A stretch of 20,268 nt of DNA from CAZJDV01 sp964544865 (GTDB lineage Bacteria; Chloroflexota; Dehalococcoidia; Lucifugimonadales; CAJWER01): the NCBI GenBank assembly GCA_964544865.1, contig CAZJDV010000044.1, forward strand, positions 1 to 20,268. The letters run 5' to 3'. The notes beneath the pieces were generated by a model that saw only the letters and a program-made list of their open reading frames with translations, was not told the origin of the DNA and ran no database searches. A program made the translations under genes and the position numbers. The stretch's first letter is position 1. Each line of letters begins with the position of its first letter. Shown here in pieces: positions 1 through 7,996 of the stretch.

Positions 1-38
1 TCACAACAAATCTTCTCGGCTCCACAACTGTCCCTCTT

Positions 39-67
39 TTGCTGATTGACAACAAATAGGCTACAGT
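39..67 (+). promoter_or_regulatory. Possible promoter of the repeat membrane protein
   Basis: A TTGCTG box (39-44) and a TACAGT box (62-67) are separated by exactly 17 bases. The expected transcription start is about position 74, only a few bases before the ATG at 77. There is no Shine-Dalgarno sequence in front of that ATG, so a leaderless mRNA is possible. A better-looking TTGACA at 46-51 has no -10 partner at normal spacing. The match is moderate. Confidence 0.3.
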
Positions 68-76
68 AACGGCATC

Positions 77-2077
77 ATGATTTGGATTGGCCGTCTCTTC
101 AGCCTCGTTCTGGGCGTCGTATTGTTCGCCTTGCTGTTAGTGACCCTCGTGCTTCTGCAGGTCAGCGACACCTTCCTTGACCTCGGATTCTACCCACGTG
201 AGCTGGAGAACGCCGATATCTACGAATTCGTACTTGTCGATCTGCTGTCAACCGCTCTGGACGAGGCGAGGGAGCTTCCCCCCGATAGGTTCTCCGGCGA
301 CATCGACGAGAACCCACTTGAAACCTCAGGCCTCAGCTCGGAGCGCATCGTCGAGGCGATAAACCGCGCCGTGCCGCCGGAGTACGTCCAGGGCCTGGTG
401 GAGCAGTCGTTCGACCAGTCCGGACGGTACCTCACCGGGGAGCGGGACGAGTTCACGTTCACGCTAATGGCTGGCGAACAGGTCGCCATCATAGTGGACG
501 AGGTAAAGGCACTGCTTCGGGACGCCGACGCATACGAACTGCTGTTCTCGCGGGGCTTAGAGCCGGCCATATGGGACGCGGTGACTCTCGATCTGCCACT
601 CGGGGTCGATGTGTCATCTGGACGGCTGGTGGAGTCGGTGCGGGTCATCGTTCCACCGGACTGGGTGCGGGATCAGGTTGAGGGGGCGCTGGACGAGGCG
701 ACCCCGTACTTCCTTGGCGAGAAAGACAGCTTCGAGATCAGGGTCCAGCTCTCCGACCGCGTCGAGGTCGCCCTCGAAGAAGTCAAGAGCCTTCTTAGAG
801 AGGTAGACACCTACAAGCTGCTTTACACCGAGGTCGTAGAGCCGGCGGTGCTGACAAACCTGGACGCACCGGTAGACCTGCCCTTCGGTGTTGAAGTAAC
901 TCAGGAAGAGATCCTGTCCGCGCTGCGGGAGGTCGCACCGCCCGAGTGGGTCCAAGAGCAGGTGGAGATGCTGATAGATGATGCCAGTCCGTACCTTACC
1001 GGCAAGGAGGACCGGTTCTCGACGGAGATATCGCTGGTGGAAAACAAGCGGCTGGCGGGAGAGGTAATCGCCGAGCTGGTAAACTCCAGGCTGATTGACG
1101 TGATAGAAAGCTTGCCGAGGTGCCAGACCCGGGCCGAGATTGCAGCAGCGCTGCAGGGAGCCACTGGCGGCCTCCCCTCGTGCGTACCTCCTGAGCTCTC
1201 CGTTTCGCAGCTAATTGATCGCTCTGGCATCGACATCGCGGGGACTGTCCAGGAGACCGTCCTCGGGTCCATACCCAACCGGATAAGATTTACGGACGCC
1301 CTGGTCAAATCGGCGTTGAAGCAGGCCGGGGCCGGTGACAACGCGGACCTGGTGGACGATGTGAGGGAGATCCTCCGGGACGGGTGGGTCTACACGGACG
1401 AAGACTTGAAAACGGACCTCGCGGAGTTCGACGACGAAGCCGTCGAGAACCTGGAGAGCATACGTGCTTTCTTGGCGAACGGGTGGACGTACACACACGT
1501 GGACTTCAGGGAAGACCTGGCGCAGTTGGACGCGGTCCCGCTCTCAGGGGAAGACCTGTTCTTCGTTCGCGCCACCCCCGTGGAGCAGTTGGACATCGTT
1601 CGAAAATGGCTCGATTGGGCGCGTACCTTCCGATGGGTGATCTATCTGCCGATGATACTGCTATTGGTGGTCGTCGGAGTCCTGGGGGGGCGAGGTTGGA
1701 CCGGTCGCGTGATTTGGGCCTCGTCGTTCCTGCTGGTGTCCGCTGGAATCATCGTCATGATCGCCGGCCCAGTCTACGGCTCCCTGTCCTCCTCGGGGTT
1801 CGACGCGGCTCGGGAGGAGGCGCTCAAGGAAATCGACAGGCAGGCCGACCAGGATTTCTTGAACACCTCGCGGCTAATCGCAAACAAGGGCGTCGACGTG
1901 GGGGAGTCCATCGCCAACGACTTCGTCTCGGGAATACGCAACTCGGCCATCAACCTGGCCTTCATCTCGCTCGTCGCCATACTGATCGCCGTGTTCTGGA
2001 ACGCGATCATCGACGCGATCATCCAGTATTGGCCCGAGAAAGACGAGGAGCCCGACCTCCCAGCGGAGATTACGTAG
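77..2077 (+). CDS. Repeat-containing membrane-anchored protein of unknown function
   Basis: I do not recognise a named family. The 666-residue protein has an N-terminal hydrophobic helix (about 7-28), a long acidic region (about 30-515), and three more membrane helices (about 519-537, 545-567, 625-645), ending in a short acidic tail. The acidic region contains a unit of about 95 residues repeated in series: roughly 84-179, 180-274 and a degenerate third copy from 275. Each unit opens with a PPE/DW-V motif, then a Y-L-TG-x-D-F segment and a long amphipathic helix, and the first two end in DLP-GV-V. Two shorter copies of GW-x-YT-x2-D-x3-DLA lie near 436 and 469. With the N-terminus anchored, the repeat region is probably outside the membrane. 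The gene stands alone and the ATG has no ribosome binding site. Function is unknown; an envelope sensor or scaffold is only a guess. Confidence 0.85.
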   Translation: MIWIGRLFSLVLGVVLFALLLVTLVLLQVSDTFLDLGFYPRELENADIYEFVLVDLLSTALDEARELPPDRFSGDIDENPLETSGLSSERIVEAINRAVPPEYVQGLVEQSFDQSGRYLTGERDEFTFTLMAGEQVAIIVDEVKALLRDADAYELLFSRGLEPAIWDAVTLDLPLGVDVSSGRLVESVRVIVPPDWVRDQVEGALDEATPYFLGEKDSFEIRVQLSDRVEVALEEVKSLLREVDTYKLLYTEVVEPAVLTNLDAPVDLPFGVEVTQEEILSALREVAPPEWVQEQVEMLIDDASPYLTGKEDRFSTEISLVENKRLAGEVIAELVNSRLIDVIESLPRCQTRAEIAAALQGATGGLPSCVPPELSVSQLIDRSGIDIAGTVQETVLGSIPNRIRFTDALVKSALKQAGAGDNADLVDDVREILRDGWVYTDEDLKTDLAEFDDEAVENLESIRAFLANGWTYTHVDFREDLAQLDAVPLSGEDLFFVRATPVEQLDIVRKWLDWARTFRWVIYLPMILLLVVVGVLGGRGWTGRVIWASSFLLVSAGIIVMIAGPVYGSLSSSGFDAAREEALKEIDRQADQDFLNTSRLIANKGVDVGESIANDFVSGIRNSAINLAFISLVAILIAVFWNAIIDAIIQYWPEKDEEPDLPAEIT

Positions 2078-2230
2078 GGATCGGTATCAGCCGTTAGATG
2101 ACGCATCGTCAGTCCGGTAACGTTGGCTCACACCCGTCGTCCCGAAGGGGAGTAGAGAGAAAAGAGCGCGATTTCTTATGCCGCCCAGCCGAGCTCAGCT
2201 CCACACACGAGGGACCGATTCCCGAAGGCC

Positions 2231-2920
2231 TCAGACCGCTTCCGCCCGGGCCACCAGGAGGCCATCCTCCCTGCGGACCGGAATGGCAAAAGAGATGCTA
2301 TCGACATGAACCGCGATCTCCCTGTCCCCAGCGTGAAAGTGCGGGAACCGAGGGTCGCCGTACTTCTGGGACTGATCGCCGGCCAGGACCAGCGAGCGTA
2401 CCGCGTCGCGGTCGGGGGCGCGCCCCTGAAGTAGATTTCGTATGTAGAGGGCACACAGCTCGTCTTCGTCGGTGCGCGTCCTGCCGCCGTCTCCCATGGC
2501 GACGATGGTCACGAGATCGGGGGCGCCCTGCAGGATCACCTGGGCCGTGGCACTGGCAGTCACCAGCGATCCCGCGAAAATCTGCTCGGCGTTGGTGGCG
2601 GCGCTGACGCCGACGGTGCCGGCCGAGGTCCGTTGCACGAGGACCTTCCCCTCCAGGTCCGCCTGTGACAGCTCGAATGGTGAGTTGCCGAAGTCGAACC
2701 CCTCCGGCATGATGCCATCCACCTCGCCGACGCTGACGTCCGCAAGCCCGCGGCGGCGGAGGTCACGCGCCTCCTCTACCTCCGCGACCAGGATGATCTT
2801 CCGGACGCCCATGGAAAAAGCGATGGCGGCCGTCGTGAAAGCCCTGTAGGCATCTATGATGACTACAGTGCCCTCCGCCCTTTCGGCGCCTTTGAGAAGG
2901 CTCTCTATGCGTATCTCCAT
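2231..2920 (-). CDS. ComB-family 2-phosphosulfolactate phosphatase-like protein
   Basis: The 229-residue protein matches the ComB family, whose founder removes phosphate from 2-phosphosulfolactate during coenzyme M synthesis. Seen motifs are DAYRAFTTA (23-31), GEVDG...EGFDFGNSP (65-81) and RTSAGT (97-102), all hallmarks of this Mg2+-dependent family. Length is normal for the family. The ATG is preceded by GGAG at a suitable distance. No other coenzyme M gene (comA, comC, comD/E) is in the window. Bacterial ComB homologues are common in organisms that do not make coenzyme M, so the substrate is not established. It lies downstream of the GGR-type gene on the same strand but is separated from it by an intrinsic terminator, so it may be transcribed separately. 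Family membership is confident; the reaction is not. Confidence 0.85.
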   Translation of the reverse strand: MEIRIESLLKGAERAEGTVVIIDAYRAFTTAAIAFSMGVRKIILVAEVEEARDLRRRGLADVSVGEVDGIMPEGFDFGNSPFELSQADLEGKVLVQRTSAGTVGVSAATNAEQIFAGSLVTASATAQVILQGAPDLVTIVAMGDGGRTRTDEDELCALYIRNLLQGRAPDRDAVRSLVLAGDQSQKYGDPRFPHFHAGDREIAVHVDSISFAIPVRREDGLLVARAEAV

Positions 2921-2963
2921 TGCGTGACTCCAGTGGTGTGTACGGCACGGGCCGATTTCCTAC

Positions 2964-2990
2964 AAAAAAAGGCGGGAATGATGCTCGCCT
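2964..2990 (-). terminator. Rho-independent terminator after the GGR-type gene
   Basis: Read on the minus strand, AGGCG (2990-2986) pairs with CGCCT (2974-2970). An inner A-C mismatch and one further G-C pair enclose a short loop, and a run of seven T follows (2970-2964). It lies just past the stop codon of the flavoprotein gene and before the phosphatase gene, so it should end or weaken transcription between them. Confidence 0.7.
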
Positions 2991-3015
2991 CTAGGGTGCC
3001 TTATGCGGCGCGATG

Positions 3016-4236
3016 CTATGCCCCGCGCCGGAAAAAGCGCTCCGGCGGCGCGGCGTCGCGCAGCCCAGCCATCTGTTGCAGTGTGGGCGTTACCCGCACC
3101 AGATCGGACAGGAGATCGATGAAGGTGGCCATGATCGGGTGTTTTAGCATCACATCGACATATGTCTGCTCACCTCGAAGTATGCGGCATATCAACGACC
3201 AGATGATGGGGGTATGCCGGTCTATCCAGACATAGAGCGCGGGGGACAGGTGAAGCAGGTCGTGGAACTGGCGCGACACCCTCAGGTCTGGGACCATCTC
3301 GCGCTCCACCTCACGCCTGTATCCGCTCAGGTCGGGGGCCTCCCCCGCCGCATATGCCGCCAGATGCGCGGCCGCAACGCGCCCGCTCCAGATGGCGGAG
3401 TATATGCCCTCACTGCTGATCGGGTCGATGAGCCCTGCGGCGTCGCCGACCAGGAGCACGTTGCCGTCGGCCAGGGGGGAGCCGAGCTGCCGCAGGGGCA
3501 GGTGGTGTCCTTGCAGGCCCCAGACATTTGAGGGCTCATACCCATAGTAGCGCACGAGCCCGTCCAGCCGTTCGCGCAGCGTGGAGCCGATGTACTTCCA
3601 GCCGCCGAGTCCGATGTTCAGGTGGTCCGCCTTGGGGAAGATCCAGCCGTAGCCGCCCTCCATTCCGCCCAGGTCCAGGCCCAGCACCTGCCCCCACTCG
3701 TCCAGGACTCCGTTGGGCGGGGTGATGTTACCTTCCAGGGCGATCCAGTGCTTCAGTCTGGTCTCGATGCCCGCCTTCCGGGCGGTCTGGCCGTTGGCGC
3801 CGTCCGCGGCGACGAGAGCCGTCCCCTCCACCACTTCGATACCCGTGCGAACGACCACGTGGGTTGGCCGGCGCACGATCTCCTTCACGGGCGCACTCTC
3901 GCGCAGCGACACGCCGGCCTCAAGCGCGCGGTCCAAGAGGTAGGCGTCGAGCCGGGACCGCTGCGTGAGGAACACGAGCTCTTTCGAGGTGTGGTGGGTG
4001 AAGGGCTTCGACTGGCGGATAGTAAGCTGCAGACCGGTTATCACCCGCTCGGTCACCGGGGCCAGATCGAACGGCAAGAGCTTTGCAGCCCTTACCGACA
4101 CGGCGCCTCCGCATGGCTTGTCTCGTGGAAACTCGGCCTTATCCAGTAGCAAGACGGAGAGCCCGCGGGCGGCGCATTCACGCGCGGCGGTGCTGCCAGC
4201 GGGTCCGGCCCCAACAACTATGACATCATATCGCAT
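3016..4236 (-). CDS. Geranylgeranyl reductase family FAD-dependent oxidoreductase
   Basis: The 406-residue flavoprotein belongs to the GGR family, which reduces double bonds of prenyl chains in archaeal-type lipids, chlorophyll precursors or menaquinone. The N-terminus carries the FAD-binding GAGPAG motif (9-14). It is followed by the family's PCGG motif (41-44), YGWIFPK (196-202), the second FAD motif GDAAG around 264-268 and DPISSEGI (271-278). Length is typical. The gene lies downstream of ispH on the same strand, and a polyprenyl synthase is encoded elsewhere in the window. Saturation of a quinone side chain (MenJ-like) or of a prenyl lipid is therefore a reasonable guess, but halogenase-like or other members of the superfamily cannot be excluded. 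The ATG has no ribosome binding site and sits six bases after an extended -10 box, suggesting leaderless translation. Confidence 0.88.
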   Translation of the reverse strand: MRYDVIVVGAGPAGSTAARECAARGLSVLLLDKAEFPRDKPCGGAVSVRAAKLLPFDLAPVTERVITGLQLTIRQSKPFTHHTSKELVFLTQRSRLDAYLLDRALEAGVSLRESAPVKEIVRRPTHVVVRTGIEVVEGTALVAADGANGQTARKAGIETRLKHWIALEGNITPPNGVLDEWGQVLGLDLGGMEGGYGWIFPKADHLNIGLGGWKYIGSTLRERLDGLVRYYGYEPSNVWGLQGHHLPLRQLGSPLADGNVLLVGDAAGLIDPISSEGIYSAIWSGRVAAAHLAAYAAGEAPDLSGYRREVEREMVPDLRVSRQFHDLLHLSPALYVWIDRHTPIIWSLICRILRGEQTYVDVMLKHPIMATFIDLLSDLVRVTPTLQQMAGLRDAAPPERFFRRGA

Positions 4237-4241
4237 CTGTT

Positions 4242-4250
4242 AGTAAACCA
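4242..4250 (-). promoter_or_regulatory. Extended -10 promoter directly in front of the GGR-type gene
   Basis: On the minus strand TGG-TTTACT is an extended -10 element. Its last base is at 4242, leaving five bases before the A of the ATG at 4236. Transcription would start at or next to the initiation codon. I see no -35 box at the correct spacing. Confidence 0.35.
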
Positions 4251-4353
4251 GGGCTGGGCTGTAGGCCGTTCTCATGTGGCGCATCCAGGGCATGTTTGAC
4301 TTGTGTCCCAGCTTTGGCGAACCATGACGAACACCGCTCGGGCGGACTCTCCG

Positions 4354-4359
4354 ATTATA
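4354..4359 (-). promoter_or_regulatory. Consensus TATAAT -10 box in the ispH-GGR gap
   Basis: A perfect TATAAT reads on the minus strand in the 236-base gap between ispH and the GGR-type gene. It would give a leader of about 110 bases. A small GC-rich hairpin (CCGGC/GCCGG, 4365-4377) lies just upstream, and a TATAGT lies at 4414-4419. The leader contains two overlapping short ORFs of 17 codons each that I do not recognise. No convincing -35 box is visible. Confidence 0.35.
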
Positions 4360-4472
4360 GTGCCCCGGCCTTGCCGGTGCAATCCCTGCCCGATACTCCG
4401 GTTAAGGGAACTCACTATACGTCGTGCCGGGCGAGATATAGACGGTCGCCGGGGGCATGGTCTGGCGAGGAC

Positions 4473-5372
4473 CTACCGAAGCTCCCTGGGCAATACAAAA
4501 CTGACGTCTTCGTCGGCGCCGTTCAACATCACCACTTCGTCCGGTTTGATGGCCTCCACGACCGCGCTAACCAGCAGTTCCGGTGTCGACGCCCCGGAGG
4601 TTATCCCTATGTTATCCACCGCTTCTAGCCAGCTCGGGTCTAGCTCGTCCGGGCCGTTGATAAGATAGGCGGTCACGCCGTGGGCCTCGGCGACCTCTCG
4701 CAGCCGCTCGCAGTTGGAGCTGTTGGGCGCGCCGATGACCAGCACAAGCTCGACGGAGCGGCACAACTCCTTCACCGCGAGCTGCCTGTTGGTCGTGGCG
4801 TAGCACAGATCGTTTCTCACAACCACATTCGAGAAGTGCCCGCGAATCTCCCTAATCGCACGCTCGGTGTCATCGACGGATAGCGTCGTCTGGGTCAGCA
4901 CGGTCACCGGAGTATCCCTGTCCCAGGCGGGAAGCTCCACCGCCTCTCTATCGTCCACCAGGTGCATCGGTTCCTGACCCATCGAGCCCTTGACCTCCTG
5001 GTGGCCGCGATGCCCGACCAGGACAAGGCTTCGGCCTTCCCTCGCGTACTTGTGGGCCTCGTTATGAACCTTGGTGACCAGGGGACAAGTGGCGTCGATA
5101 ACGTGGAGGTTCCGTTGCGCGGCCTTCTCGAAGTCCTCCGGCGGGGACCCGTGCGCGGAGAACACCACCGTCGATCCCTTGGGGATGTCATCCACGTTCT
5201 CGACCGTCCTCGCACCCTTCTTTTCCAGGGAGGTGACGACGAAGGGATTATGCACGATCTGGTGCTTCACATAGACGGGCGGCCCGAATTTCTTGAGGGC
5301 CAGGTCCACCACATCGACGGCCCTGACCACCCCTGCACAGAAACCTCTAGGGCTTCCCAGAAATACCTTCAC
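4473..5372 (-). CDS. ispH: 4-hydroxy-3-methylbut-2-enyl diphosphate reductase
   Basis: IspH is the last enzyme of the non-mevalonate (MEP) pathway. It reduces HMBPP to IPP and DMAPP using an iron-sulfur cluster. The three cluster cysteines are present: C12 in GFCAG, C96 in DATCP and C190 in DLCYAT. Conserved histidines (H41, H74, H124), the TQTT segment near 160 and the NSSNC substrate motif also match. The reading frame is open far upstream, but I choose the GTG at 5372. The protein then begins with the usual MKVFLGSPRGFCAG, and the GTG is preceded by a strong GGAGG at normal spacing. The longer N-terminal extension has no family support. The product is 299 residues, a normal length. It is divergently transcribed from the aminotransferase and supplies precursors for the polyprenyl synthase encoded at 16722-17798. 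Confidence 0.95.
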   Translation of the reverse strand: MKVFLGSPRGFCAGVVRAVDVVDLALKKFGPPVYVKHQIVHNPFVVTSLEKKGARTVENVDDIPKGSTVVFSAHGSPPEDFEKAAQRNLHVIDATCPLVTKVHNEAHKYAREGRSLVLVGHRGHQEVKGSMGQEPMHLVDDREAVELPAWDRDTPVTVLTQTTLSVDDTERAIREIRGHFSNVVVRNDLCYATTNRQLAVKELCRSVELVLVIGAPNSSNCERLREVAEAHGVTAYLINGPDELDPSWLEAVDNIGITSGASTPELLVSAVVEAIKPDEVVMLNGADEDVSFVLPRELR

Positions 5373-5407
5373 TGCGCTACCCTCCTCTATAGAACTATCG
5401 GTTATCG

Positions 5408-5413
5408 ATTCTA
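5408..5413 (-). promoter_or_regulatory. -10 box for ispH
   Basis: TAGAAT on the minus strand lies 35 bases before the GTG start of ispH. The resulting leader of about 30 bases contains the GGAGG ribosome binding site. No good -35 hexamer is visible. It is one half of a divergent promoter region shared with the aminotransferase. Confidence 0.4.
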
Positions 5414-5471
5414 ACGCATCGGCCCGTTTCGGCGGCTGGCAGGCCGCCTCGCGGGACCGCCAAGCATGGGT

Positions 5472-5477
5472 GTATAC
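5472..5477 (+). promoter_or_regulatory. -10 box for the aminotransferase gene
   Basis: TATACT, directly preceded by TG, lies 34 bases before the ATG at 5512. Together with the ispH box at 5408-5413 on the other strand it defines a compact divergent promoter region between the two genes. No clear -35 box is seen. Confidence 0.4.
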
Positions 5478-5511
5478 TACACACGACTTGAACCACCAGG
5501 GGAAATTAGAT

Positions 5512-6678
5512 ATGAAACTAGCTGCACGGATGGGACGGCTGGGTACCGAAACCGCGTTCGAGGTCCTTGCCAAGGCCAGGCGGCTCGAAGCGGAAGGGAT
5601 GGATATCATCCACCTGGAGATCGGCGAGCCGGACTTCGACACTCCACGAAACATAGTGGACGCCGGAATGAAAGCGCTGAACGGCGGTTTCACCCACTAT
5701 GGCCCGTCTCCCGGTCTCATGGAGGTCAGGGAGTGCATCGCCGAAGAGATATCGAAAACGAGGGACATCTCCGTCGCCGCGGACAACGTGGTCGTCACGC
5801 CCGGTGGCAAACCCATAATGTTCTTCGCCATACTGGCGCTGGTGGACGACGGAGACGAGGTGCTCTACCCCAACCCAGGCTTTCCTATCTACGAGTCGAT
5901 GATCAACTTCGCCGGCGGCGTGCCCGTGCCGATGAAGTTGGTGGCGGAGCGCGACTTCGACGTGGACGTGGACGAGGTGGCCCGCCAGATAACGCCGCGC
6001 ACCAAGATGATGATCCTCAACTCGCCCAACAATCCCTGCGGCAGCATCATAGGCAGGGAAGGCCTGGAGGCCCTTGCGAACCTGGCAAGGGAGAACGACA
6101 TCGTCGTCCTGTCGGACGAGATCTACAGCCGATTCCTCTACGAGGGCGAGCACCACAGCATCACGCAGTTCCCCGGCATGGTCCAACAGACCATCATCCT
6201 GGACGGCTTCTCCAAGACCTACGCGATGACGGGCTGGCGGATCGGTTTCGGAGTTATGCCGATTGAGCTGGTGGAGCCCATCTCCCGCCTGAGCACCAAC
6301 AGCGTCTCCTGCACCGCCAGCTTCACGCAGATGGCGGTCCTGGAGGCGATGGACGGCCCGCAAGAAGACGCCAACCACATCGTGGCGGAGTTCAAGAAGC
6401 GCCGCGACATCATCGTAAACGGCCTCAACGATATCCCCGGGATCCGCTGCCCGATGCCCAAGGGCGCCTTCTACATCTTCCCCAGCATCGAGGACACCGG
6501 GATGACGAGCCGCCGGTTCGCGGATGGCCTGCTGGAGGAGGCCGGCGTCGCCTGCCTGGCCGGCGAGTCCTTCGGAGCGTATGGCAAGGGGAGTGTGCGA
6601 TTCTCATTCGCCAACTCCGCGGAGAACATCGAGCGCGCCCTGGAACGCATCGACAAGTGGGTCAGAAGCGAGTCTTGA
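5512..6678 (+). CDS. Class I/II pyridoxal-phosphate aminotransferase
   Basis: The 388-residue protein has the fold-type I aminotransferase pattern of the aspartate/aromatic (AspC/PatA-like) group. Visible landmarks are IGEPDFDTP (37-45), HYGPSPG (62-68), NSPNNPCG (170-177), SDEIYSRF (201-208), the GFSKTYAMTGWRIGF segment holding the pyridoxal-phosphate lysine K235 and phosphate-contacting R243, and a C-terminal SVRFSFAN with the substrate carboxylate arginine. The frame is open upstream to 5293, but that part overlaps the divergent ispH gene and its promoter. The ATG at 5512 has an AGGGGAA ribosome binding site and gives a family-like N-terminus. Substrate is not determinable: aspartate, an aromatic amino acid or alanine are all possible. 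Confidence 0.92.
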   Translation: MKLAARMGRLGTETAFEVLAKARRLEAEGMDIIHLEIGEPDFDTPRNIVDAGMKALNGGFTHYGPSPGLMEVRECIAEEISKTRDISVAADNVVVTPGGKPIMFFAILALVDDGDEVLYPNPGFPIYESMINFAGGVPVPMKLVAERDFDVDVDEVARQITPRTKMMILNSPNNPCGSIIGREGLEALANLARENDIVVLSDEIYSRFLYEGEHHSITQFPGMVQQTIILDGFSKTYAMTGWRIGFGVMPIELVEPISRLSTNSVSCTASFTQMAVLEAMDGPQEDANHIVAEFKKRRDIIVNGLNDIPGIRCPMPKGAFYIFPSIEDTGMTSRRFADGLLEEAGVACLAGESFGAYGKGSVRFSFANSAENIERALERIDKWVRSES

Positions 6679-6687
6679 AGGCCGGAG

Positions 6688-6705
6688 GGCGGGTCTGAGA
6701 CCGCC
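6688..6705 (+). other. Hairpin downstream of the aminotransferase gene
   Basis: GGC-GGTC pairs with GACC-GCC around a TGA loop, with one bulged G, starting nine bases after the aminotransferase stop codon. There is no T-run after it, so it is at best a weak or factor-assisted terminator or an mRNA-stabilising hairpin. The rest of the gap to 6862 holds only the ribosome binding site of the next gene and a doubtful GATACT box at 6812-6817. Confidence 0.35.
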
Positions 6706-6862
6706 TGACCCGACGAATTCACGAGCTTATTCTGTGGACGCTTGCGGCCACTCTCTGTGGTCGCGTCGCATCTTCGTATTCGTCGAGCAGGGACTACTTG
6801 GGCGAGGGTGCGATACTCCGTCGAGATAGCGTGGACGGCACGAGACGAGGAGGGACGCAAGT

Positions 6863-7984
6863 TTGGATAAGCTAGGAATGGCAGTCGTTGGGCCGTCGGG
6901 AGTGATCGGCCGCAAGCACGTCGAAGAGGTGGCGGCATCGCCCTCGGCGAGACTCGTGGCCATCCATGACGTCAACACGAAGGCCGCCGAGGCGCAGGCC
7001 GCTGAGTTCGGCACGAAGTCATACGCGACGCTCGACGGGCTGCTCGGCGACCCCGGCGTGGACGCGATCACCATCGCCACCCCCCATCCTTTCCATCTGC
7101 CGGTTGCGCTCAAGGCCTTCGAGGCGGGCAAGCACGTCCTCAGTGAGAAGCCGATAGCGGCGACTCCGTCGGAGGCCGACCGCATGGTGAAGGCCGCGCG
7201 GGACGCGGGACTCAAGCTGGGGGTCGTATTTCAGAACCGCTTCCGGCCCGAGGCCATACGCATCCGCGAGATGGTTAATGACGGAACGCTCGGCGAGTTC
7301 TACCGCACGTCACTGCTCTTTGCGGGCTTCAGGTCACAGGGATACTACGACTCGGCGCCCTGGCGCGGGACCTGGAGCGGCGAGGGTGGCGGCGCGCTGT
7401 TCAACCAGGGTATCCACTACCTCGACTTTTTCCAGTGGCTCGGCGGCATGCCCAATGTGGTGCACGGGCAGGCCGGGACGCTGATGCACGACATCGAGGT
7501 CGAGGACTCCGCCAGCGCCCTTCTGGGGTACGCGAACGGCGCCCAAGGTCTGATCCACTGTAACACCGTTCAGGCGCCATCCCAGACGCGGGTGGAGCTG
7601 TGGGGCGAGAAGGGCGGGATCGTGATCACGGACGACAAGGTGAGCTACTACCGTCTCGACGTCGGCCTGCGCGAGTTTTCATCCCAGAAGCAGAACAACG
7701 CCTTCGCCAAACCTGTCGCCTCGGAGGTCTCGCTCAGTCTCGAGGTCAGCGGCGCCGACCATGCGGACACCATAGAGGACTTCGCCCGTGCGGTCCTCGA
7801 CGACCGCGAGCCCGCCGCGCCGGGGGAGGAAGGCGTCAAGTCCCTGGAGTTGGCAGCGGCGATCATCTACTCTAGCTGCATGGGGCGTCCGGTGGATCTG
7901 CCTCTCGACCGTGTGCCATACGACAGGCTGCTCGACGACCTGAAACAGCGCCGCAGCCTCTTCACCCGGTCTCCATCAAAATAG
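6863..7984 (+). CDS. Gfo/Idh/MocA family oxidoreductase
   Basis: The 373-residue protein is an NAD(P)-dependent dehydrogenase of the glucose-fructose oxidoreductase / inositol dehydrogenase / MocA family. The N-terminal Rossmann motif is VVGPSGVIG (8-16). The EKPIA motif (95-99) supplies the family's catalytic lysine K96, and GGGALFNQGIHYLDF (176-190) carries the conserved histidine H185 and D188. Length is typical. I choose the TTG at 6863 because GAGGAGGG lies at ideal distance before it; ATG 6878 would cut into the first strand. These enzymes usually oxidise a hydroxyl of a sugar, polyol or glycoside. The gene converges with the sugar-isomerase-like operon, with only 12 bases between the two stop codons, so they may share a pathway. 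The exact substrate is unknown. Confidence 0.92.
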   Translation: MDKLGMAVVGPSGVIGRKHVEEVAASPSARLVAIHDVNTKAAEAQAAEFGTKSYATLDGLLGDPGVDAITIATPHPFHLPVALKAFEAGKHVLSEKPIAATPSEADRMVKAARDAGLKLGVVFQNRFRPEAIRIREMVNDGTLGEFYRTSLLFAGFRSQGYYDSAPWRGTWSGEGGGALFNQGIHYLDFFQWLGGMPNVVHGQAGTLMHDIEVEDSASALLGYANGAQGLIHCNTVQAPSQTRVELWGEKGGIVITDDKVSYYRLDVGLREFSSQKQNNAFAKPVASEVSLSLEVSGADHADTIEDFARAVLDDREPAAPGEEGVKSLELAAAIIYSSCMGRPVDLPLDRVPYDRLLDDLKQRRSLFTRSPSK

Positions 7985-7996
7985 CTCCACCGTCCC

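Noticed and set aside
1384..2097. 237-residue plus-strand frame inside the repeat membrane protein gene
   Set aside because: It is Arg/Gly-rich shadow coding in a second frame of a gene with clear protein-like repeats and membrane helices.
2147..2155. GGGGAGTAG, similar to the core of the yybP-ykoY manganese riboswitch
   Set aside because: It lies in the convergent gap between two genes with no plus-strand gene after it, and I could not find the other conserved parts of that riboswitch.
5373..5693. 107-codon N-terminal extension of ispH
   Set aside because: It has no resemblance to IspH, overlaps the divergent promoter and aminotransferase start, and a good GGAGG lies before GTG 5372.
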